A stretch of 64,000 nucleotides of DNA. Origin: Mangrovimicrobium sp048323675. Lineage in GTDB: Bacteria; Pseudomonadota; Gammaproteobacteria; Pseudomonadales; Halieaceae. The notes below the pieces were generated by a model. It saw nothing but the letters and a program-made list of their open reading frames with translations. It searched no databases and was not told the DNA's origin. The translations under genes were made by a program, and so were the position numbers. Shown here piece after piece: positions 35,380 through 43,649 of the stretch. Numbering within the stretch: the first letter of the stretch is position 1; each line of letters begins with the position of its first letter. The DNA lies in NCBI RefSeq assembly GCF_048323675.1, contig NZ_JBLWFK010000002.1:682001-746000 (forward strand). The letters are read 5' to 3'.

Positions 35380-36345
35380 ATGTCGACAACCAGTTCCAGT
35401 GAGCGCCCCGTTATCGGCATCGGCGCCTGTCTCGCCGGTAACCCGGTGCGCTACAACGGCCAGACCAAGTCCGCCAACGCGCATGTCCGCGCGCTCGCCG
35501 ACCACTTTGAACTGCGGCCATTCTGCCCGGAAATGTCGGCCGGGCTGGGCGTGCCGCGCCCCCCCATTCACCTGGTTGGAGAGACGGACGCCATCCGCGT
35601 CCTCGACGTCGATACCCACGCACACGACTACACCGACGCCCTGCGCGATTGCGCGCGCCGCTTCCTCGACGCCAACACCGGCGTCTGCGGCTATATCCTG
35701 GTCAAGGGCAGCCCCAGCTGCGGTTTCGACCGGGTCAAGCGTTTCAACGCCGCCGGCAACCTGGTGGCGCGCGATGCACAGGGCATGTACGCCAGTACCC
35801 TGGCTGAACTGGATCCGCTGCTGCCACTGGAAGATGACGAACGGCTCAACGATCCCGGCCTGCGCGAGAGCTTCGTTACCCGCGCCCTCACCTACCACGA
35901 CTGGCAGCAGCTGTGCGCACAGGGCCTGAACGCGGGGCGGCTGGTGGCGTTCTACAGCCGCTATAAATACCTGGTCATGGCACACGACGTCCCGGCCTAT
36001 CGCCACCTCGGCCAGATGCTGGCGGATGCGGGCAAGCACGATCCCCAGGTCCTCGGTGCGACCTTCATCCGCGAACTGATGCAGGCGCTCAGGCGCCGCG
36101 CCACCCGCCGCAGCCACAGCAATGTGCTGTTCCACATCGCCGGCTATCTCAAGCGACGTGTCCAGGGTGAGGAACGCCAGCGGCTTGCCGGGCTGATCGA
36201 GCAGTACCGGCGCGGCGAGGTGCCCCTGGTGGTGCCGGTCACGATGCTGAAACACCATTTTGCCAATCACCCGGATGCCTACATCGACAACCAGGTTTTT
36301 CTCTATCCCTACCCGGATGAACTGGGGCTGCGCAATTCGCTCTAG
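35380..36345 (+). CDS. DUF523 and DUF1722 domain protein
   Basis: Two-domain protein of 321 residues. The DUF523 part (about 8-155) has the cysteine motifs GACLAGNPVRYNG, CGYILVKGSPSCGFDRVK and may bind metal or an iron-sulfur cluster. The DUF1722 part (about 190-310) is alpha-helical (HLGQMLADAG, HFANHPDAYIDNQV). In many gammaproteobacteria this fusion is encoded next to a photolyase gene (phr); no photolyase lies here. The adjacent TIGR01777 gene also belongs to that neighbourhood. Function is not established. Confidence 0.88.
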   Translation: MSTTSSSERPVIGIGACLAGNPVRYNGQTKSANAHVRALADHFELRPFCPEMSAGLGVPRPPIHLVGETDAIRVLDVDTHAHDYTDALRDCARRFLDANTGVCGYILVKGSPSCGFDRVKRFNAAGNLVARDAQGMYASTLAELDPLLPLEDDERLNDPGLRESFVTRALTYHDWQQLCAQGLNAGRLVAFYSRYKYLVMAHDVPAYRHLGQMLADAGKHDPQVLGATFIRELMQALRRRATRRSHSNVLFHIAGYLKRRVQGEERQRLAGLIEQYRRGEVPLVVPVTMLKHHFANHPDAYIDNQVFLYPYPDELGLRNSL

Positions 36346-37235
36346 GCGGGTTGGTATATGGCCTGCAGGGCGCTTGCGACTGTCGGGTAGCGGAACTCGA
36401 AGCCCGCTGCCTGCAGGCGGGCCGGGATCACCCGCTGACCCGTGAGCAGCAATTCGTCGGCCATCTCGCCGAGCAGCAGTCGCGCTGCCGAGGCGGGCAC
36501 CGGCGCGCTGAACAACAGGCGATAATGCGCGGACAGGGCCTCGGCGAAGGCCCGCGCCGTCACCGGCTGGGGTGCCGTGAGATTGAACGGCCCGGTCAAC
36601 ACCGACTGGTTGAGCAGGAAAATGATTGCCGCTACAACGTCGTCGCGGTGCACCCAGCTCAGCCACTGCTCGCCGGAACCAATCCAGCTGCCGACGCCGA
36701 ATTGAAAGGAACGGGACATCTCGCGCAGAGCCCCACCGCCCCGCGCGAGCACCACGCCGAGGCGCATCCTGCAGGTCCTCACGCCCAGCGCTTCCGCCTC
36801 CAGGGCGGCGGCTTCCCAGTCGGCACACAGTGACTGCGCAAAACCGTGAACCACCGGGGAATCCTCGTCCAGCAGGGTGTCCGGGTGGTGACCGTAATAG
36901 CCGACGGCGCTGCCGCTGATAAACACACCGGGTGGAGTTTCCAGCCGGGCTATCAGCCGGACAAGGTCTTCAGTCGTCTCGATGCGGCTGGCGTAAATCT
37001 CCCGCTTGTAAGCCGCACTCCAGCGCCGCCCCGCGAGCGAGGCGCCGGCGAGGTTGATGATGGCCCCAACCGCGGTGGTGCCCTCGATTTCGCCCAACCC
37101 CCCGATATGGGTCACACCCGGCGTATCCTCCCGGCGTTGCCGGGTCAGCAGCACCAGTTCATGGCCGTGCGCGCGCAGCGCAGGTACCAGCGCCTGGCCG
37201 ATGAAACCGGTAGCACCTGTCAGTAATATCCGCAT
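36342..37235 (-). CDS. TIGR01777 family NAD(P)-binding epimerase-like protein (YfcH type)
   Basis: Extended short-chain dehydrogenase of 297 residues. The nucleotide-binding motif LLTGATGFIGQ is at residues 4-14, NLAGAS and GRRW follow near 75-85, a Tyr-x3 segment VGYYGHHPD sits at about 122-130, and the C-terminus fits DUF1731 (LLLGEMADELLLTGQRVIP). ATG 37235 is chosen at the Rossmann start; an upstream 18-residue extension lacks similarity. YfcH-like proteins have no firm substrate. The stop interlocks with that of DUF523/DUF1722 in a shared CTAG. Confidence 0.92.
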   Translation of the reverse strand: MRILLTGATGFIGQALVPALRAHGHELVLLTRQRREDTPGVTHIGGLGEIEGTTAVGAIINLAGASLAGRRWSAAYKREIYASRIETTEDLVRLIARLETPPGVFISGSAVGYYGHHPDTLLDEDSPVVHGFAQSLCADWEAAALEAEALGVRTCRMRLGVVLARGGGALREMSRSFQFGVGSWIGSGEQWLSWVHRDDVVAAIIFLLNQSVLTGPFNLTAPQPVTARAFAEALSAHYRLLFSAPVPASAARLLLGEMADELLLTGQRVIPARLQAAGFEFRYPTVASALQAIYQPA

Positions 37236-37326
37236 TCCGGCATACCTTGCTAACCCTGCCATCACTATAGGCCGGTATGGCGCCGGCAACCAAACCAGCG
37301 GCGCTCTTGCAGCGTATACTCAGGCG

Positions 37327-38148
37327 ATGGCAAAGACAGTTGATGAAATTGGGCAATTGCGGGAATTCCTGCGGCGACACCCGCGACTGGTAGTACTTAC
37401 CGGCGCCGGCATCAGTGCCGCCTCTGGTATTCCCACCTACCGCGATGACAGCGGCACATGGCGCTACCGCACGCCGATACAACACCAGGATTTCCTGCGC
37501 GACAAGGCCACCCGCCAGCGCTACTGGGCGCGGTCCATGGCCGGCTGGCCCACCCTGCGGGACGCGCTTCCCAACGCGGCGCACCACGCCATCGCCAGGC
37601 TCGAGTCACGGGGCAACATTGAAACGGTCATCACCCAGAATGTCGACCGCTTGCACCAGCGTGCCGGCAGCCGGCGGGTGATCGACCTGCACGGGCGGGT
37701 CGACCGGGTACGCTGCATGCATTGCGGTGCGCTCAGTGAGCGGGAAGCACTGCAATCCTGGCTGGAGCAGCACAACTCTCTCGACATCGCGGGTACCCGG
37801 GCGCGGCCGGACGGGGACAGCGACATCGCGGCTACCGACCTGGCACAGTTTGTCGTTCCCGACTGCGACCATTGCGGCGGCGACCTGACGCCGGACGTGG
37901 TGTTCTACGGCGGCAACGTACCGCGGGCGCGGGTGGACTCCTGCCGACTGGCCATAGAACGCGCGGACGCCCTGCTGGTCGTGGGGAGTTCGCTGCAGGT
38001 GTACTCCGGCTACCGTTTCTGCAGGCTGGCTGCCACTGCCGGGAAGCCCCTTGCCATCATCAATACCGGCGTCACCCGGGCAGACCAACAGGCGACGCTC
38101 AGGCTGTTTGAACCCGCCGCCAGCCTGTTACATGGCGCGCTGGTTTAA
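37327..38148 (+). CDS. Sir2-family NAD-dependent protein deacylase
   Basis: Sirtuin of 273 residues that removes acyl groups from lysines using NAD+. NAD-binding GAGISAASGIPTYRDD is at about 24-39, TQNVDRLHQRAG follows near 103-114, and catalytic His lies in DLHGRVDRV. Two zinc CxxC pairs, CMHC and CDHC, are about 49 residues apart, wider than usual because of an insert (about 145-175). The ATG at 37327 is used because the conserved part starts soon after; the longer frame to 37054 reads antisense to the epimerase. Divergent from TIGR01777 across 91 bases. Confidence 0.93.
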   Translation: MAKTVDEIGQLREFLRRHPRLVVLTGAGISAASGIPTYRDDSGTWRYRTPIQHQDFLRDKATRQRYWARSMAGWPTLRDALPNAAHHAIARLESRGNIETVITQNVDRLHQRAGSRRVIDLHGRVDRVRCMHCGALSEREALQSWLEQHNSLDIAGTRARPDGDSDIAATDLAQFVVPDCDHCGGDLTPDVVFYGGNVPRARVDSCRLAIERADALLVVGSSLQVYSGYRFCRLAATAGKPLAIINTGVTRADQQATLRLFEPAASLLHGALV

Positions 38149-38171
38149 GTCCACCTGCCCGGATCGGGCTG

Positions 38172-39047
38172 TCAGCAGACCATCGCGTGGTAGTGTGTCC
38201 GGCCCCCGGCATGTGACAGGGTGCCGCCGAAGGGGTCGGGAAAATGCGCGGGAATCAGCAGGGCATTCTTCTCCAGGCAGGTAGCGATCAATCGCCGCCG
38301 GGTCACCAGGGTATCGGCAAAACACTCACAGGTTCCCGCGTCGATCTCGGGAAAGCGGATTTCCAGCGGGTGATGGAAGGCGTCGCCGACAAAGTAGGCT
38401 TCGCGTTCGCCGGTCACCATACGCAGCAGTGAATGGCCCGCGGTATGGCCGTGGGCGGGTTCGACAAACAGGCTGTCGCTGATACGGAAGCTGTCTGGCA
38501 CCAACTGTACCAGACCGGCGTCGCATACCGGTCGCACACTGTTTTCGAAGGTGCCTGCGTTGGCCCGCACGGGAACATGGTCCGGGTGCCCTGGATCCCA
38601 GCGCTCATATTCCCTGCGAGCCATGATATAGCGGGCGTTGGGGAAGGTCGGCACGTAACGGCCGGCGCGTAACTGCGTGTTCCAGCCGCAGTGGTCCATA
38701 TGCAGGTGAGTGCAAAACACGAAATCGACCTCTTCCGGCCGGAAACCCGTCGCGGCGAACCGTTCAAGGTAAGGGGTATCCAGCATGTGTGCAGGCGGAA
38801 AGTCCGGAAAATGGCGTCCGTTCCCCGTGCAGGGATCGACCACCACCAGTTTGCCGTCCACAGTCACTACCCAGCTGCGAATCACGTTCTCCCATTCGCC
38901 CTGCGTATCCAGGTACCGGGGCTCCAGCCAGTCGCGTTCAGAGTGCAGTTGCTGGTCACTGAGCCCGAACATCGAAAATGGCATCCTGATCGTGGTTTCC
39001 TCGACTTCAAGAATTTCCACCTGCCCGAGTTGCAGCGTATTCAACAT
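38172..39047 (-). CDS. Metallo-beta-lactamase-fold hydrolase
   Basis: A 291-residue protein with the zinc motif THLHMDHCGWN (HxHxDH, near residues 113-118), then AHGHTAGHS and VGDAFHHP with the bridging Asp. The overall layout, with two metal sites and no signal peptide, resembles the N-acyl-homoserine-lactone lactonase/quinolone-type MBL group, but many esterases share it. Substrate unknown. Sits between convergent sir2 and divergent MFS genes as a single gene. Confidence 0.85.
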   Translation of the reverse strand: MLNTLQLGQVEILEVEETTIRMPFSMFGLSDQQLHSERDWLEPRYLDTQGEWENVIRSWVVTVDGKLVVVDPCTGNGRHFPDFPPAHMLDTPYLERFAATGFRPEEVDFVFCTHLHMDHCGWNTQLRAGRYVPTFPNARYIMARREYERWDPGHPDHVPVRANAGTFENSVRPVCDAGLVQLVPDSFRISDSLFVEPAHGHTAGHSLLRMVTGEREAYFVGDAFHHPLEIRFPEIDAGTCECFADTLVTRRRLIATCLEKNALLIPAHFPDPFGGTLSHAGGRTHYHAMVC

Positions 39048-39101
39048 GACCTTGGCTCCGCTGTGCTTATTGTGTAATAGCCCGCCAGGACGTTATCGCA
39101 A

Positions 39102-39131
39102 TTGACTTTAACAGCACTACCTGCCTTTATA
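39102..39131 (+). promoter_or_regulatory. Candidate sigma-70 promoter for the MFS gene
   Basis: TTGACT (39102-39107), an 18-base spacer and TTTATA (39126-39131) lie about 100 bases before the MFS start, in the AT-rich divergent gap shared with the hydrolase gene. Confidence 0.45.
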
Positions 39132-39230
39132 AAACCTTACTTTCTTTATTATTGATCCCTGCGCCGGTACAGTTCCCCGGCACGACTCATAACAACGCTA
39201 ACGCGATCGCCGCAGGAAAAAGGAACAGGA

Positions 39231-40622
39231 ATGACCACAACGGCCTCTCAGTACGCGCCCGCCGGCAGTGGAAATCCCCCCTCCCGCGAGCGCCAGGGAC
39301 TGCTCGCCTTCCTGGCGGTTGCCAGTGCCGCCTGCCTGAACGCGGTCAATGGCACGCTGATCGTTACCGCCTTCCCAACCCTGGCCGCGTCCTTTGACCT
39401 GCCCTACGCCCACATCTCCGCACTGGTCATGTATTTCCTGGCCGCGACCGCAGCGTCCCAGCCCATCGCCGGGGCGCTGGGCGATTTGCTGGGCCGCAAA
39501 AACGTGTTCCTCGCGGGTATTGTCGGCTTCTGTGTGGTGAGCACCGCGGCGGGCTTTTCCTCCAGCTACGGTGAACTGATCTTCTGGCGCGTCGGCCAGG
39601 CCATATTTACCGGTACCATCACCGCCAACGCGGCGACCCTCATCTATCGCATCGCCCCGGAGGCGAAAATTGCCACCTACCTGGGATTCCTCAGTTCCGC
39701 GATCCTCGGTACCAGCGCCCTCGCCTTTCCCCTCGGCGGCCTGTTGATTCACAATTTCGAGTGGCACCTGCTGTTCTGGTGCAGCGTTCCCGTCGGTGTG
39801 GTGTCGCTGGTACTGGTACTGTTGTTTGTACCGCCGGATCGCACGCGTTCGCGGGAATTCTCCGCACTCAGCCTGATGGGCCTGCCCTTCATACCGTTCG
39901 CCGCGAGCCTGCAGTGCCTTATCGAGGGACGACCGGTGACGCTGCCGGTTGTCGCGTTCGTGGTCACGACACTGGTAACGGGACTGGCCATCCTGCGCTC
40001 CCCGGGTTCCATGCAGCAATTCAGCCGCATCAACAACGCCACATTCAACCTGGGCAGCCTGGTCGCCCTGTTTGCCGCAGGTATTACCTTCGGCCTGATG
40101 TTCATGCTGCCGGTCTGGGCGCCGGCGACACTCGGCATGAACACCGCGGAACTCGGCACCTACCTCGCCTTCTATACATTCTCGATGATGCTGGCCAGCC
40201 CCCTCAGCGGCCGGCATATCGACCTGCACGGCGACACCCGGTCGCGCCTGGTGGCGCAGTTGTTCATCGTCATCGGTATGTCCCTGCTCCTGCTGCCGCT
40301 GGTGCGCAGCACCTTCGTCGCCGCAATGCTGCTGGTGGGCGCCAGTTCGGCGATCTGCCAGATAATCGCACAGCGGGCCACACTGCTCGCCGCGCCACAG
40401 GAGGTACAGGCGCTGGCCATGGGTATCTTCAATACCTACCGCTCAGTCGGCTGTATCCTCGGCAACGCGATTCCCGCGATTATCTATACCCTGGTGCCAC
40501 ACAGCGCCGACGCCGGCGATCATACGGTCATCTGGTGGCTGACCGGGACCTACGCCCTGCCGCTGTGTTTCATCCTCCTGTGGATGGGCCGCCATGCCGC
40601 GCGCCAGCAGGTACGGGTATAG
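39231..40622 (+). CDS. MFS transporter, DHA2 (EmrB/QacA)-like
   Basis: Major-facilitator protein of 463 residues with about 14 hydrophobic segments, as in DHA2 drug:H+ antiporters. The first helix has AACLNAVNGTLIVTAFPTL, the loop 2-3 motif A is GALGDLLGRKNVF, and motif C-like glycines follow in helix 5. There is no adjacent membrane-fusion (EmrA-type) gene, so it probably acts on its own in the inner membrane. AGGAA (about 39217-39226) precedes the ATG. Drug or metabolite export is inferred from family. Confidence 0.87.
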   Translation: MTTTASQYAPAGSGNPPSRERQGLLAFLAVASAACLNAVNGTLIVTAFPTLAASFDLPYAHISALVMYFLAATAASQPIAGALGDLLGRKNVFLAGIVGFCVVSTAAGFSSSYGELIFWRVGQAIFTGTITANAATLIYRIAPEAKIATYLGFLSSAILGTSALAFPLGGLLIHNFEWHLLFWCSVPVGVVSLVLVLLFVPPDRTRSREFSALSLMGLPFIPFAASLQCLIEGRPVTLPVVAFVVTTLVTGLAILRSPGSMQQFSRINNATFNLGSLVALFAAGITFGLMFMLPVWAPATLGMNTAELGTYLAFYTFSMMLASPLSGRHIDLHGDTRSRLVAQLFIVIGMSLLLLPLVRSTFVAAMLLVGASSAICQIIAQRATLLAAPQEVQALAMGIFNTYRSVGCILGNAIPAIIYTLVPHSADAGDHTVIWWLTGTYALPLCFILLWMGRHAARQQVRV

Positions 40623-40689
40623 CCCCGGCGGAGGCAATCGGCTACAGTCTGCCGCTGGTTTTCCTGCAGTCGACCCATAGGATGTGTCC

Positions 40690-41307
40690 ATGCGCCACCG
40701 ATTTTTCCCGGCAACCCTGCTGCTTTTAGCCGCCCTGTTCGCCAACGCGGCAAAGGCCGATGCTACCGCGGCGGTCAACCAGGTGCTCGACCGATTCCAC
40801 GCCGCCGCCGCCATGGCGGACCGGGCAGGCTATTTCAGCCTGATGACCGAGGACATGGTGTTCCTCGGGACCGACGGCAGCGAGCGCTGGGCGGGGCAGG
40901 ACTGGCGCGATTTTGTTACCGAGAATTTCGACCGCGGGCGCGGCTGGACCTACACGGCGCAGACCCGCAACGTGACCGTATCCGCAGACGGCAAAACCGC
41001 CTGGTTTGACGAGAGCCTGGAACATGCCGAGTTGGGACCCTGTCGCGGTTCCGGTGTACTGGTACTGGGAAACAGTGGCTGGCAGCTCGCCCAGTACAAC
41101 CTCAGCGTACCCATTCCCAATGCGATGGTGGATGCCGTCGCGGAAGCCATTCGCAATGACGCTAGCAGCTTCGCCCCGCCGCCCGCGACAGGCGACGCCA
41201 CCGCTGGCGACAGTGCGCCCGCGGCGAGCGACGAACCGGAGGCGCCGGAGTCCGCGGAAAAACGCTGCCCTATCCGCCACAAGACCGTGCGGGCAGCCCA
41301 GTGCTAG
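40690..41307 (+). CDS. Secreted NTF2-like (SnoaL/DUF4440-type) protein
   Basis: A 205-residue protein with a signal peptide ending near NAAKA-D (residues about 21-22) and an NTF2-like alpha+beta domain (about 24-155): FHAAAAMADRAGYFSLMTEDMVFLG followed by ERWAGQDWRDF. Such domains bind small ligands or act as hydrolase-like folds; role unknown. The tail (about 160-205) is Ala/Pro-rich with RKTVRAAQC-like end. ATG 40690 has AGGA at good spacing; GTG 40684 is the alternative. It ends 9 bases before the convergent lipase stop. Confidence 0.78.
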   Translation: MRHRFFPATLLLLAALFANAAKADATAAVNQVLDRFHAAAAMADRAGYFSLMTEDMVFLGTDGSERWAGQDWRDFVTENFDRGRGWTYTAQTRNVTVSADGKTAWFDESLEHAELGPCRGSGVLVLGNSGWQLAQYNLSVPIPNAMVDAVAEAIRNDASSFAPPPATGDATAGDSAPAASDEPEAPESAEKRCPIRHKTVRAAQC

Positions 41308-41316
41308 CGCGAACGG

Positions 41317-42576
41317 CTAGGCGGTACTGAGTTCGGCTGCCTCGCCGGCGGTATCGCCCGGTTGGGGCCCCACCTCCGGAATCGGCGACGGCGCCATCGG
41401 CATGTGTGACCAGGTTTCGGTAAAGGCCTTTACCAGCAGGCCACCCAGCATCGATACCGGCGACCACACCCCGGCCCGGCTGAGTATTTGCCGGGCCAGC
41501 ATGCCGCTTTGCTGGCTCAGGCGCCGCCCCAGTGCCGAGCGTTTTTCCGGAAAGGCCACTTCCAGCAGCTCAAAATAGGCCAGGGTGTGCTGGTAGAGTA
41601 ACTGGCCAACCAGGTTGGCGATGGGCGGGGCCAGGCGGAAGACAATCTCCTGCTTGATCCTGCCCGCCAGTTCCACCGGACTGCTGTCGATCTGCTTGTA
41701 ATCGATCCCCTTTGACGCGGTAATCAGGAAATCGACTGCACGGTCCCACAGCGGGTCGCGCATCAACTCCGGCGAGTACAGCGCCTTGAGTTCAGAGAGG
41801 TCGGCGACATCCCAGGCGTGGGTCACCACATCCTTGGGGTTGTATATCCGGTGCAGGCGGTCGCCAAAGCGTTTCTCGATGTAGTCGGCAAATACGGCAT
41901 CCCCCGGGGACGGCCCCGCATAGGCATAGACCGAAATCTCCGCGCGCAGGCGCGCATCCCAGTCCGCCTGGGTATCCAGCAGCCACAGCGCGGCCGCCGG
42001 GGCCAGGGCGCCACCCAGGCTATGCCCGGCTACCGTCACCGGAACCGCTTTCCTGCGCTTGTTGAAATAGCCTTCGAGAAACCTCGTGAGGCTGAGATTG
42101 GCGCCCGGTACCTGGCGGGGCGGCACCATGCCCTGCAGGGCCCGCAGGCCAGTGAGCGTGCCCATGGAAATCGCCCCGCGCTTACCGCCACTGCCGTAGA
42201 CCCAGTCGCTGGTCTCGTCGACGTGAAAATCCTCGGCGAACCAGGCATAGGGGGAATAGGGATTGGTACCGGCAATGCTGATAAACAGCTCGCCGGTACG
42301 CCCGTGTTCCGCGACAAACATGGTATTGGCGGGCACCGCCCCCGGCACCGCCTGGAACGTACCGGGGCCCCAGAGCAGTCGCCAGGGGCCGAGCGGCCCC
42401 TGCAGGGCTTCGAGGGCTTCACTCACCAGCCGGCTGGCTTTGCGACTGACCTCCAGGCCGGAAAGCGGTGACCCGAGGTAGGGCAGGAACGCCAGGACCA
42501 GGTTGCGCTGCGCCAGGTCGAGGCTGTTCTCGGACATTGCACAAAGCTGCGGATTGAACTTGATTGTGGGGGTCAT
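41317..42576 (-). CDS. Class 3 lipase (alpha/beta-hydrolase)
   Basis: A 419-residue alpha/beta-hydrolase of the fungal-type class 3 lipase group. The nucleophile elbow VAGHSLGGALAP is near residue 185-190, followed by a Asp-bearing YAGPSPGDAVFADYI segment and a His candidate in HRIYNPKDVVTHAWD. No signal peptide is seen, so localisation is unclear. ATG 42576 is preferred to an upstream in-frame start at 42633 because GGGAG lies 8 bases before it. It is the last gene of the minus-strand block from 50503, 87 bases after DUF4331, and probably shares its transcript. Confidence 0.85.
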   Translation of the reverse strand: MTPTIKFNPQLCAMSENSLDLAQRNLVLAFLPYLGSPLSGLEVSRKASRLVSEALEALQGPLGPWRLLWGPGTFQAVPGAVPANTMFVAEHGRTGELFISIAGTNPYSPYAWFAEDFHVDETSDWVYGSGGKRGAISMGTLTGLRALQGMVPPRQVPGANLSLTRFLEGYFNKRRKAVPVTVAGHSLGGALAPAAALWLLDTQADWDARLRAEISVYAYAGPSPGDAVFADYIEKRFGDRLHRIYNPKDVVTHAWDVADLSELKALYSPELMRDPLWDRAVDFLITASKGIDYKQIDSSPVELAGRIKQEIVFRLAPPIANLVGQLLYQHTLAYFELLEVAFPEKRSALGRRLSQQSGMLARQILSRAGVWSPVSMLGGLLVKAFTETWSHMPMAPSPIPEVGPQPGDTAGEAAELSTA

Positions 42577-42663
42577 ATCGCGGCTCCCGATAGCTTGTTG
42601 AGGTTGGTTTCTCCCTTTCAACTTCCCGTGCACAGGAACGCTCCGCCTGCTCGTTCCCTCAGC

Positions 42664-43623
42664 CTACCAGGGTTCTGCGAGATACGGCGGTTTGCTCAGG
42701 AAGGGTTTGTCGTTGATGGTCTGGCGAGGCCACGCTTCCGAATCCGCATAGGACAGTTCCCACAGCAGGCAGTCACCAGTCTGGCAGGCCAGCGCGGCGA
42801 TGTCATCCGGAAGGCGCCGACCGTTGGGATAGCCCGGTACCCGCCGCGTGGTGTAGATGGCCACATCCGGAAACAGGTCGTAGTGGCGAATGGCGAACAG
42901 CGGCGCCAGTCGCGACATCAGCAGTTTCTGGAAAAACCCCGGGGAATCGTGCCGCTTGCGGATAGCAGCGACATGCTCGCTGGGCGGCAGGGTGTTGAGA
43001 AAATCCAGCCGCGGGTTCATGGTGCGCAGTGATCGCCCCACATGGTCAAGCTGTTTGAGCGAGCCCCCCCACCGCGAGGACGCTTCGCTGGTCCCCCAGA
43101 TAAGGAAATCCTCGCGCCCGCCGAAGGCCGCCATGGGGATACGCACCACGATAGCGATCACGTTGGTGCCGAAAAACTTGGGGAAGATAAAGGGATCGTC
43201 GCGCACACCAGTCCAGATAGTGACCGCCCCCGGGTCGAGCCCCTCTACCACGCTCTCGCGGACGCTGACGTCGTCGTTCAGTGAGACGCTGATATGCACG
43301 TCGCCAGAGATTCCCTCGGGCTGGTCGATACTGCCGCCATAGCGACGCAGGTCCTGGTCGTCGTCGTAGCTCACCTTTGTGTGCGTGTCGAAAAACAGGT
43401 TGTAGCGATAATCCGCGAGATCGAAGGGAGGCTGGGTATTCAGGCCGGGGTGAATATTCAGGATAGCCACCAGCTGGTCACCGTCGGGAAAGATGAACAG
43501 TCCCGTCAGCCCCGCGTCCGATTTCTTGTTGAAAATCGGGTCGGCGTGGTCCGATGCGCTCACGCTGGCAGCCAGGAGAAAACCGAGGCTGGCGCAGCAC
43601 AACCCGAACAGGAACTTCTTCAT
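42664..43623 (-). CDS. Secreted DUF4331 family protein
   Basis: A 319-residue protein with a signal peptide (KKFLFGLCCASLGFLLAA, cleavage about 23) followed directly by SDHADP, the start typical of DUF4331 proteins (ASDH). DUF4331 members are periplasmic or secreted beta-rich proteins of unknown function, sometimes next to redox genes. The segment FDTHTKVSYDDDQDLRRYGG near residues 78-97 is shared with the family. It lies 26 bases after the patatin gene and belongs to the same operon. Confidence 0.85.
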   Translation of the reverse strand: MKKFLFGLCCASLGFLLAASVSASDHADPIFNKKSDAGLTGLFIFPDGDQLVAILNIHPGLNTQPPFDLADYRYNLFFDTHTKVSYDDDQDLRRYGGSIDQPEGISGDVHISVSLNDDVSVRESVVEGLDPGAVTIWTGVRDDPFIFPKFFGTNVIAIVVRIPMAAFGGREDFLIWGTSEASSRWGGSLKQLDHVGRSLRTMNPRLDFLNTLPPSEHVAAIRKRHDSPGFFQKLLMSRLAPLFAIRHYDLFPDVAIYTTRRVPGYPNGRRLPDDIAALACQTGDCLLWELSYADSEAWPRQTINDKPFLSKPPYLAEPW

Positions 43624-43649
43624 ATTACCTCTCCCCTACTCTAAAAATA

